Shown: positions 54,941 through 64,000 of the stretch, one piece after another
How positions within the stretch are numbered: position 1 is the stretch's first letter
Layout: the number at the start of each line of letters is the position of its first letter
Assembly (NCBI GenBank): GCA_032717465.1
Contig: CM064657.1
Coordinates: forward strand, 22,034,968-22,098,967
Source of the DNA: Coenobita brevimanus
Lineage: Eukaryota > Arthropoda > Malacostraca > Decapoda > Coenobitidae
Reading direction: 5' to 3'
DNA: 64,000 nt
Program-made: the position numbers and the translations under genes
Notes under the pieces: model-generated
What the model was told of the DNA's origin: nothing
The model's input: the letters and a program-made list of their open reading frames with translations, nothing else
Databases searched by the model: none

Positions 54941-55168
54941 TCTATCTATCTATCTATCTATTGCCAGACGCCTCAATCCCGTTTGGGGTGGCCACAAACA
55001 AATCGCCTCCAAGTCGCCCTGTCCCCCGCCATTTCACTGCCCTGCTCCCAACTCACACCCCCCTCTCTCATATACCTCTCCACCCCATCCCTCCATCTCA
55101 TCCTCGGTCTCCCCCTCCCTCTTCCACCCTCCACCTCACTCACATACACTCTCTTCGTCAATCTTTCA
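54941..55168 (-). mobile_element. RTE 3' fragment
   Basis: Begins with (TCTA)n, the RTE tail, then the same 3' region as 39020-39304, encoding ERLTKRVYVSEVEGGRGRGRP on the minus strand. It is 5'-truncated at about 55168. It carries the bases missing from the copy at 37712. Confidence 0.88.
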
Positions 55169-56100
55169 TTCGCTGATGTGAAAAAACTTGGTCCCACCAC
55201 GATTGAAAAACTTTTACTATATTTAATGAGCGATCAAAGTTTGACAAAAAAAAAAAACTCCGCTGTCGGCGTGAGTGCATGAAATCAGGATTGCGTTCAC
55301 TTTAGACTTCTTGATGGCTTAATATCGATGTCGCCTTGACGGCCGATGACAACGTTAGACCAGAACAGCACATAAAAGTGACTCGGATTACCTGAAATGA
55401 TCGCAACGCGCGCGCAAAGCGTGAGGAAACGATTGCGAAGCACAGGAAAGTGAGCGCTCAGAGCGAGAGCCCTCCGCAGGAGCAAGTGCGAGAGGGCCCG
55501 ATGGGCCCACGAGCACATGTTTTATAACTAAGGTACGTGTGCAAAATTGTACAGAAAATGAAAACAGTTTAAACAATTACATAACATCGAATAGTTATGA
55601 CCCATACGTTCATAGAGCACTGATGTGGCTGCTGGCTCCGTATAGTCACAACAATACCCCCACTACTTGCACACACACCCGATTCTGACTTCCATGACTC
55701 AGTTTGACTAAGACTAGATCCTAAAGGTGGTGATGACTAGAACAACTAATCCGTAGCTTACAGCAGACTGACCGTCCTCTCCGTTTCTGCACCTTCTGCA
55801 CTGACTTGAGACTTCATTGAATCAACGAAACCCATTTATCAAGATTCACATTTACACTTGAAATAAGTATATTAAGGAATAAAACAACACAAAACGTACA
55901 CAAGTCATTCATAACTCTATCACCAGAAAATATATATGCAGAGTTGTATAATTAGAAAATACGTATACAGAGTTGTATAATAAAAAAAAAATACATAAAC
56001 ATACCTGTACATAGCTGCATAACCCATATATTACATTGGCATGGCCAACAATATCCTGGTCGTCACCAAATTATCTTGACAATCCAAACGTGAGCCAACA
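55169..56100. other. Unassigned sequence
   Basis: No gene recognised. Part may belong to the candidate BEL-like LTR. There is a short duplicated motif, CAGAGTTGTATAAT, at about 55940 and 55970. Confidence 0.4.
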
Positions 56101-56129
56101 AGTATTAAAGGGGTTACGTTTGGCCATTA

Positions 56130-56900
56130 CAATGAGAACAAAATACTATAATATTGTCTCATTTAATGCTAGTAAAACCAAAGATATACAATGCACAAAT
56201 AGATAGGTAATGCCTGGTTCCTATATTACCTTCAGTGCCCCTGATATTCCTATCTCTAAAAGTATTGAAATTCTCAGTGTTTCACTTTACAGTGCCCTCA
56301 GCTGGACCTCTCATGCTAGATCACTTGCTAAAACTGTATCACAGAAACTTGGATTATTGTACAGAGACCGCAGCTTCTTCCCTGACGAGCAGCTAGCTAT
56401 AACTTGTGAAAGTCATGTGCACTCTCAACTGGAATATTGCTCACACTTGTGAAATGGATGTGAAAAGAGTGCACTAAAACAACTAGACAAAATTCAGAAC
56501 AAAGCTGTCAGAATTATTACTGACCCTGCTATTACAAATAAACTACCTCCCGTAAAAGTAAGGATGAATGTTGCCGCCCTTGCAGTATTTTACAGATACT
56601 TTAATGACAAATGCTCAGACGAAGTTGCATTCATTGTGCTACTTCTCCATGTCTTCCCCCATGCAACATGACTGAAAACTGTCACTCTGCCATATTGCAG
56701 AACTTCTGCATGCCAGAATTCGTTTTTTTCCCCGAACTGCATCCCATTGGAGCTCCCTTCGTCAGAGTGGTTTTCCCCCCAGACTTCAACCTACGCTGTT
56801 CAAGTCAAATCTTTACAGATTTTTTTTTTTTTTAATGGAGAACATCTGTAATCTGGTGTATGGATTGTTTTACTCTGTTCTGTTATTAAAAAAAAAAAAA
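56130..56900 (+). pseudogene. LINE RT C-terminal fragment with poly-A tail
   Basis: Frame 56210-56452 and its continuation read ILSVSLYSALSWTSHARSL, KLGLLYRDRSFFPDEQLAI, SQLEYCSHL, LDKIQNKAVRIITDP and AVFYRYFNDKCSDEV. These align with the C-terminal domain of the LINE RT at 51829-53409 but are clearly another lineage. A TGA replaces Trp at about 56450. A 13-base A run ends the copy near 56900. Confidence 0.8.
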
Positions 56901-57219
56901 AGCACTCTGTGGTCATTACTAAGTGAATGACCCATTTACCAACCATACCACAGTACAAGGGGCGTGCAATTGAAGAAGTGTCTTATAGTCTGTCACACAT
57001 CCACACCTACACTCCCTCCAGCCTCTGTATACGGCTTACTCACCCATATCCAGACAAACTGTTAGTGTATAGCACTGCCAGACATAAGAAATCATAGTGA
57101 CTTTGAAGGTACTTCATACGTTAATTCCTTAGATGCTGAGAAGCATCTCAATAAATTACTTTGACACTAACTGATTGTGTAGGTATGTATGCATAATAGT
57201 AACTAAGTAACTATGAGGC
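56901..57219. other. Unassigned sequence
   Basis: No coding region, RNA gene or repeat recognised. Confidence 0.4.
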
Positions 57220-57760
57220 CGAGATAGAGTGTTTTAATTTTCTCAAACGGTTTTGAGACATTTTCAGTCAAACAAGGTGAAAGGATTCAAAGACAGTCCA
57301 GGAACTGAAATACTGTTTTTGAGAACAATACACTAGGTGGAGGGTCGAGGCCACATGGCAGGATCAACTTAAACAATTTGATCTTTTTAAATTATATGGC
57401 GTTGAAAGGTTGAGGACAAGGGGTTAGCTAAGGAAGTCCTTTTGAAAACAGTCAAAGGGCAAGGTCAAAGTTCGAACCATGTGTGTATGATCCTGAATAA
57501 AATAACTGACTTCATTTGAACCAAACTTGATGGAAGGGTTCAGTGCTCACCAAGAGGCTGATCTATTGCATTTCAGAACAATAGATCAAAGGTGAAGACA
57601 TATGTCAATGGCAATTTATGTAGATCTGATCCAGTTTAGACCAAAACTGGTGGAAGGGTTAAGATTTAGACAGGAACAAAAACTTAATACTTAAAACAAT
57701 CACTCAAAAGTCAGCGTCATAGAGAAAGGTCAGGGTGTTTGTCATCATATATCGTGCTTG
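57220..57760. repeat. Degenerate tandem repeat, period about 120 bp
   Basis: Motifs such as GAACCAAACTTGATGGAAGGG (57516) and GACCAAAACTGGTGGAAGGG (57636) recur about 120 bases apart, as do AGAACAATA-type segments (57328, 57577, 57697). Strongly diverged. Confidence 0.45.
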
Positions 57761-58204
57761 CCTGCACTAGAAAAATTTATATACAGCCACTTGACAAATT
57801 TTGTATTTGCTTGTTTATTTGTTTATGAATTAAAAAACAAGGGGGAAAAGATTCATAAGCAAAAAATGTGCACGAAAACCAAAAAAGGGATAAGATGCAC
57901 GAAATCTTTAACAAGAGTATAATACCAGCTCCAGCCTAAGAATGAACGTTTCTATATTTTTTGCCTAATGTTATACAACTTTTTCATTTTAGAAGAGGCA
58001 CATTAGGTTGAAGGAATTAAAAACCTTTGCATTTTTTAAAATCCTTCCCTCCAACCCCTTAAATCCTTTGCCTAGGGTACTTGCTGTTCCAGAAAGAAGT
58101 TGAAACAAAACACTAAAGGGCTGAATGAAAACAGTAAGAGCCCTAGGAAGTAGTACTAAAAGCTGAGTCAGTGAATATATGATAAATTTCAAGCCTCACA
58201 CAAA
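57761..58204. other. Unassigned AT-rich sequence
   Basis: Short chance ORFs only. Nothing recognised. Confidence 0.4.
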
Positions 58205-58335
58205 TAAAGAATTAGATTATAGGGTGGTAGGGAGAGGGGGGGGGAATGATAAACAGAGAAAATGAGAGAGGGGGAAGGCAATCAAAGAGAGGGTTGGAGG
58301 GAAGGAAGAGAGGAGAAGAAGGGGGGGAGTGGTGC
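58205..58335. repeat. GA-rich low-complexity tract
   Basis: Purine-rich run of GGGAGAGG and GAAGAGAGG-like words on the plus strand. Confidence 0.8.
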
Positions 58336-58784
58336 ATTCCTGGCGCAGTATTCCTGTTTACTCAAAAGTTACATCACGATGGAGCAAGTTCGAACATAGC
58401 CATTTCATTTAAACCTAAAACAGCAATAAGTGCAATACTGAATGATGTAAAATTTCGTCTTGAGCTGCCGTGGTCGGACTGAGGAAAACAAATATTTTGC
58501 CCTGACCTACGATGGTTATGTCGCAAAATCAGTCCTTTTTTGGTCCTGCCTAAAGTATAGTAATGGCCATAAACCATCATTCTGAACCTAAACCAAAGCA
58601 TTATAAATCCTCCAATTAAAACTTTTATGGACCCAAACAACAACTTCCAATGCACTTTCTTTAAGGAAAATAAAGATCAAACTGCGATTGTGGTCGTTAA
58701 AAATACTCGTTTATTTAAAATTACATTTAAATCTGTCGAGCTCCCAAACCAGCGAATGTTGAATATATCAGTTAATTTTTTTTC
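58336..58784. other. Unassigned sequence
   Basis: No gene recognised. Confidence 0.4.
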
Positions 58785-59150
58785 CTATTATTACCCATCC
58801 ATCATCCACTCATTTTCTCCTCCATCAGAAGCGTAGGTATCTGAGGCTAGGCTACTCAGTCCCGACATTTAAGACGAAAGTAACAAGCCTCACAAGCCCA
58901 TGAGTAGCATTATATGTGCAATATATCCAAACCATGTCTTAAATTAAAACCCTTATTGGTCCCATTTGGTTGGAATTAACCTCCTGGGCCACCAGGAGTT
59001 ACTTGGTTGTATGATAGCACCCAACACAGTAAAAAGTTTCCCGAGTTTCAGCAAACTTTATGGTTTGTCATTCAGTCTAGATTCACCTGAAGGCAGCACC
59101 ATTTTGAATGAGTGGATGGTGGATAGGGATCCCCCCACCTACCATAAATG
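58785..59150 (-). repeat. SINE-like family R, copy 2
   Basis: Shares with 34530-35064 the stretches GCGTAGG...GAGGCTAGG, GACATTTAAGA-GA-AGT and CAAGCCTCACA, then GAGTAGCATTA, TCACCTGAAGG and GAGTGGATGGTG. An A-box-like TGGCCCAGGAGG occurs on the minus strand near 58990. Highly diverged. Confidence 0.5.
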
Positions 59151-59430
59151 CCTGTTATCAAGCGACATAATTAGCCGCCATTCATTTTTGGCAATCAGAC
59201 TAGAACACATTAACTCGCCAGATCCTACTTTTATTTGCCCAAATTAAAGTCTACATTTCAAGATCTTTGCTCTAAAACCGAAGCAAGTGTAATACTCCAA
59301 ATCAGACCCGTTTTTATGACAAAAAAAAAAAAAAGAAGTCCTTTATTGATCATTTATTGCAGCCAAACTAAAGTACACACAATCTTCATATCAAACTAAA
59401 AAAAATTTCACATCTCCTCCCTCAGGTTAC
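59151..59430. other. Unassigned sequence
   Basis: No gene recognised. There is an A run near 59320-59333. Confidence 0.4.
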
Positions 59431-59439
59431 CACTGGATG

Positions 59440-60170
59440 ACCTACATCTTGACAAGTACATCCTCATTGCCCATCTTGCCGCTTCTGTTCCTCAAGTTTG
59501 ACAATACCAGAGCCAACATGGATAAGCTCAGCTCGTGAATATGCAAAGAACATATACTTTGACATCACCAGCAGTAAAACTGAGCCTCTCCCTTGACATT
59601 TCTAGTAATGGGTCTTCCTTGACACTCCCAACACAGAAAGGTAACTCTGTATTACAAGCTAATAATGTCCATCTTGACACTACCAACACGAATCATCCAA
59701 CTTGACACCGCAAGCATATAATGTTTTCCTTGGCACCAGCTGCCCAGATCGTCTACTTTGACATCGCCATCCTGACAACCGTCCCAGCTAAAACTAGGAA
59801 TGAGGTACGATACAGAAGCAAGGAAGGTGAAAATATAAGAATGTGATAACTACCCGCAGCATCCCCAATGATCTCGGCCATACACTCATCCCCACATCAT
59901 TCTAGCTCACTAATCCTGGGTATCATTTGATACTATCTGCAAAGTAATGTCTCTTGAAAGTATCAGCAGGATCATCTGTCTTTAAATAACAGAAAGTACC
60001 TATGGAAAAGGACAGACACATCTAACAAAGCATGTTTTATCCCGACTTTTCCGGCAAAGAACGTCTTCTTTGACAGTGCCGGTAAAGGATGTTTTCCTCG
60101 ACAATGTCAGCAAACAATGTTCTACCTTGACATCACCAGCAGGGAATGACTCCCTTGACATTCCATCAAA
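59440..60170. repeat. Degenerate tandem repeat with CTTGACA-type units
   Basis: Words such as CTTGACATCACCAGCA, CTTGACACTACCAACA and TTTGACAGTGCCGG recur roughly every 35-45 bases, in two blocks (59440-59790 and 60040-60170), giving an old minisatellite. Confidence 0.6.
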
Positions 60171-60239
60171 GAATGGCTTTTTTTTTTTTACTTCATTTCT
60201 TGTGACTTTTAGCACCTAACACTATTTTTAAAAGCGTCC

Positions 60240-60890
60240 GTCATTATTAGTGGAGAAACTGTAAATGTACTTGTCATTAAGACCGACTGTAAGTGCTCCT
60301 GTCACTAATATTATAAACTGTAAATGCACCTGTCACTCGTACCTACTGTAAATGCAATGAACACTAATATCATAAACTGTAAGAGATCTGCTGCTACCGC
60401 CATCAACCGAAGTTCATCTGTCAGTAGCATTAACTGTAAATTTAATTTAATTTTAATAGCATCAACTATTAATTCAGTTGTTGCTAGCACGAACTGCAGA
60501 TGCACCTGTCAGCAGCATGAGTTGTAAGTACGCCTGTGACTAGTACCAACTGTAAATTCACCTGCCACTACCATCAACTGGAAACACATATTTAGACCTG
60601 TAACTTATCACGAATAGAATCAACTATTAATGCATTTACCACCAATACACCAACTATGAATACACTTATCACTAATCGCACCAATTATGAATATACTTAT
60701 CAGTGAATAGCAGGAACTAAGAATACACATATCGCTAATAGCACCAACTATAAGTACACCTATCACTAGTAGCACCAACTGTGAATGCACTTATCAGTAA
60801 TAGCACCAACTGTGAATACATTTATCACTAATAGCACCAACTATGAATTCACCTGTCACTAATAGCACAACTGTGAATGCACCACCTAGC
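60240..60890. repeat. Degenerate minisatellite, period about 30 bp
   Basis: About 20 units of the type CACTTATCACTAATAGCACC followed by AACTGTGAATG. The later units (60640-60880) are the most regular. Confidence 0.8.
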
Positions 60891-61026
60891 ACCACCACAG
60901 AGCAGCACCTTCATAACTAAAGCCATTTCTTAACTGAATCACAATTTTATGGAGACTCTGAAAGGTTGAACAGACATCATTTATGCCGAGTTTTCAGTAG
61001 TTTTGGAATCACAGTCATTCTCATCA

Positions 61027-61366
61027 CTAACCATCTTCATCAGCCATCGATCTGTACTGTACCTGACGGAGGATTTTTCTCATAATGTAGTCTTGACTCC
61101 CAGCAGACTGTGGAAATTCAGTGATCATTCCTTCCTCATAGTCTCTAAATAAAAAGGGCGAGTCCTTTGGATCATTGCACCGACAGTCCCCGGACTCTAA
61201 ATTGTAGTGTTTGAAATACCGACTTGAAAGAATGTGACGCCATGCTTTTATTAAAGAAAACAGAAAAAAAAATCTTCTCACCAGGAAGCTGAACAGGTAT
61301 TGCTGCAACCCTGATCAGTTCTTCAAGTGCTATGCTGTAGTACTGACTGCAGTCCGACTGCTGATA
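61027..61366 (-). CDS. Candidate last exons of an unknown host gene
   Basis: On the minus strand, segment 61366-61282 reads QQSDCSQYYSIALEELIRV and ends before GTGAGA. After 37 bases that are pyrimidine-rich and end AAAAG, segment 61244-61027 continues in phase (WRHILSSRYFKHYNLESG, CRCNDPKDSPFLFRDYEEG) to a stop. Composition looks like a real protein and no simple repeats are involved. The gap is very short for an intron, so a decayed or frameshifted copy is possible. An upstream open stretch (61560-61470, FPDFQFDRQLLINY) may be an earlier exon. I do not recognise the protein. Confidence 0.35.
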
Positions 61367-61849
61367 CTAGACACCAAGGCTGGTCCACTGTGCACAAAAA
61401 CACCACTAACATTGAATACGCACTGCCCTCAAGCTTAACATAGTTGATAAGGAGTTGCCTGTCAAACTGGAAATCTGGAAATGTATTCGGAACTGTAGAC
61501 ATCAAACTACGACAATTGCCAATTGCAATACACCCAATGATTGTAAGTGCTTCATCTTGAAAAAAAAAAAAAAAAAAAAAAAAAATCTGCGTAGAGTCAC
61601 CCTTATCCTTCTGTACCCACTTCACAACAGTATCATGTTTTCTCATGTTTTCTCATAATTGCTACCACCTGACATTCTTTTTTTCATAATTAGAGATCTT
61701 TTGAAGTGAAGGAGTTAATGGAAAGTCAGCCTAACCCTTCGTGATCGAAATGGTTTCCGTAAACGCAATAATGTTGTCTGGCAGTACCAAAGATAAAGCA
61801 GAAAAGACATCTTTGTGCTGAAATGTTTAACTAAAAAAAAAAAATCTTT

Positions 61850-62260
61850 ACTGTGAAGACTACACACGTGTACATAGTGGTAGGTGGTGGCGAGCATCAT
61901 CCACTCACTTGATGTACTGCTACCTACTTCTTCCATCCCCCTTTTCATTCTGTTTCTGCCCTCCTTTCTTCATACTTCTTCCATTCCTTCCTGTTATTTT
62001 TTTTAACTATTTTCCACTTCAGGTGGGTCTACACTGAATGATATGCTTAATGGTTTACTGTAACTCCCCAAACCATTTACAGCCCTATGTGGTAACGCCT
62101 GTTAACTGGGAGAGACACAAATGCTGCGTTCATCCGGGAACCAAACCTCCACTGTATTACTCGTGCCTCGTTGTGGTGAGGCGCTGTCAGCCGCAAGGGA
62201 ACATCTGCTCACTGCATGGGACAGTCCTGCAGTGACTGCTGCTTGCTTGCCGTCAGTGGG
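61850..62260 (+). repeat. SINE-like family R, copy 3 (opposite orientation)
   Basis: The reverse complement shows GAGTGGATGATG, CACCTGAAGTGG, CATTCAGTGTAGACC and AAATGGTTTGGGG, in the same order as the copy at 34530-35064. The B-box-like GGTTTGGTTCCC is on the minus strand near 62140. Confidence 0.45.
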
Positions 62261-63537
62261 ACTACTCGGCCAGTCAGACTGGGGTTAATCACCATTAACA
62301 ACACCAAGCCACGAGTGCAACATTACACAAATACATGGAAAGTTAAATGTTATTAATACTATTTTCACCTATCATTAACAATGGAGTGCAAGGTAGAAGA
62401 AAGTAATGAAAGAATTGATATAGAATAACATACTGAAATTATTTTGATGGTCTTATTACATGGTGGTGGTTGAAAATGAGAAGTGATTCGACATGGTCGC
62501 CTGGAAGTCCTATACCTCAAAGAAGTAATGTGGGTTTGGTTGTCATCCACCACATCAAAAAATTCAGTCTACCCTCGTTTACACAAACAAGGCTTTCCTC
62601 TGAGTCGGGCGGTTTTACAAAATGTTTTTTTTTCAAATCTCAGTTATTCTGTGAAGGAAAGATTTATATGCAGAACTAAAGCGCCCATAATGAAGATCAT
62701 GTTTTCCTTTACAAGTAGTCGGAGAGAAATCATTTATAGTGTGTTTGATGTCGCTATAGCAAGAGAGTGATTTTTCGCGAGAGAAAAAAAAAATCGAGGT
62801 AGGTAAGGTGGGGGGAGAATAAATATTGGCACCCTGTAGAAAAGTAAGCATATCCTGCCTCGTGTTGGCTGAAGCTAATTCAGTTAGCTTTGGGAGGTGG
62901 CTGGAGTTGATTCAGTTAACTTTGGAAAGTGACTGCGAATGTTGTAATTGATGAGTGGACCACCAGATATCACCTCCTTACAGAGAAAATGCCTATCGTC
63001 GTCCCCTAGGAACCAGGATGCTCCGACTTGTTATATACAGTATATGATGGACCCTGTTGTTCAAAAGATTAGCACTCTTAAGCTTCTGTTCTCAGCTATA
63101 ACTGAATAAATCTGTCTGGTGATGTCTAAAGTAAGAGTTGATGTAATTTTGAGAAGGTTATTGGAGACAACATTAACACTCGGGCTTCTCTGACCCACCC
63201 TCAACTGAATAGTATCGTGCACCAGTAGCTAGAAGTTATGACGATACTATGAGTTGAAAAGCTAATATTAAAGAAACAGTCCAAAGGTACAGAGAACATA
63301 TATGGAATGAAGAAAGCAATTTACAGAAGTTAATAGTCTCATCAGTTTATATGGCTCATTAACAAATCCTCGTTAGCCGTAAATCTTCGTATGGAGGGTC
63401 AATATTTTCTTGCACAGTATTTCACCGGCGCAGACTATGCTGATGTAAGAACAAATAAATAGCTTATATACAAAAGAATATAAAGATGCATATCTCTAGC
63501 TACCATTTAGTAATTTTTGTCATGTCAGAATCCACAC
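62261..63537. other. Unassigned sequence
   Basis: Short chance ORFs only. No conserved coding region or RNA gene recognised. Confidence 0.4.
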
Positions 63538-63648
63538 AGCAGCAAATCTTAAACTAGAGGTTGGATGAGGGGCTAGCAGCAAATCTTAAGCTAAAGGTTG
63601 GATCAGGGGGTAGCAGCAAATCTTAAGCTAAAGGTTGGATGAGGGTCT
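63538..63648 (+). repeat. 37-bp tandem repeat, three units
   Basis: Units start at 63538, 63575 and 63612 with AGCAGCAAATCTTAA and end GGTTGGATGAGGG, nearly identical. Confidence 0.95.
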
Positions 63649-64000
63649 ACGTGTTCGAGCGAGCGAAGCGAGCGAGAACGCCAATTTAGTCACAGTTTGG
63701 ACCCCCGACATATGTACCCGAGCGAAAGATTTATTGCATCAGCAAGAAATTGGGGCAGGGTCGGGAGGAAAGCTGTATAATAGTGTAGCGAACTTTTTTG
63801 GGATATCTCAGCCAATTTTGAAGTTTCATGAAAGATAGACACCAATATGGAAATCGCATAAAAATCCTCAGTTATTTTCATTTCATAGACAACCCGTACT
63901 TCCCAATAATTTTTTCAGTAAATCGAAGAATCGATCCTTTATAAGGCAGATTAGTGTAACAGCCGGCTGCGCAAGAAGTAACGGTCTAAGGTTGCATGAG
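63649..64000. other. Unassigned sequence
   Basis: Begins with a quasi-palindromic GAGCGAGCGAAGCGAGCGAG. Short ORFs in both strands show no recognisable domain. Confidence 0.35.

Larger units (their letters stand above)
54460..55653 (-). repeat. Candidate LTR of the BEL-like element
   Basis: On the minus strand the segment begins TGTTGTGACTATACGG (55653) and ends GGGACGCAACA (54460), a near-perfect inverted terminal match (TGTTGTG / CGCAACA). It contains an AATAAAG signal near 54535. Against this, the gag ATG follows within three bases, leaving no room for a primer-binding site. It includes a TG microsatellite and an RTE fragment. Confidence 0.25.

Noticed and set aside
55297..55576. Possible small gene on the minus strand
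   Set aside because: Two overlapping frames with no domain; composition is not convincing and no splice or promoter support was seen.
57989..58192. 67-codon minus-strand ORF
   Set aside because: Short, hydrophobic by AT-rich composition, with no homology recognised.

Overview
This window is eukaryotic, almost certainly from an arthropod and plausibly a decapod crustacean. The reasons are long AT, CA and TG microsatellites, several families of decayed non-LTR retrotransposons, a spliced Tc1-like transposase, and a short interstitial run of TTAGG, the arthropod telomere motif. The species is an inference. I see no bacterial operons and no clearly intact host gene; nearly everything recognisable is mobile DNA or derived from it.

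Bases 1-34446 are a head-to-tail array of one Ty3/gypsy-type LTR retrotransposon with a period of about 7.5-7.9 kb. Single LTR-like blocks (1450-3933, 9302-11785, 17157-19646, 25014-27389, 32543-34446) alternate with internal regions, so neighbouring units share one LTR. Each internal region runs PBS, gag, protease, reverse transcriptase (RT), RNase H, integrase (IN), a proline-rich tail and a third ORF that crosses into the LTR. The LTRs carry a 36-bp minisatellite readable as a 12-residue peptide repeat. All copies share inactivating changes in integrase, and most share stops in RT, so an already dead element was amplified. Units 1 and 2 are nearly identical, unit 3 is older, and unit 4 with the last LTR is the most diverged and has some less-derived states. 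The left end of the array lies outside the window; the right end is exactly an LTR terminus against a (TA)n run.

Bases 34447-37711 hold a tRNA-derived SINE-like repeat and a complete-looking Tc1/mariner element (35067-37408). The latter has long inverted repeats, flanking TA, and an open transposase made of two exons around a 166-bp GT-AG intron. The catalytic spacing is D, 35 residues, E.

Bases 37712-55653 are a nest of retrotransposon pieces on the minus strand: RTE-type LINE, CR1-like LINE, a second LINE RT, and BEL/Pao gag. A block of about 6.5-6.8 kb occurs twice in direct orientation (38213-45046 and 47806-54366). Between the copies lie a 25-bp TTAGG run and a plus-strand RTE (45147-47805), fused tail to tail with the second copy.

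Bases 55654-64000 have lower repeat density: one LINE RT fragment with a poly-A tail, degenerate tandem repeats, two more copies of the SINE-like family, and one weak candidate for the last exons of a host gene on the minus strand (61027-61366).
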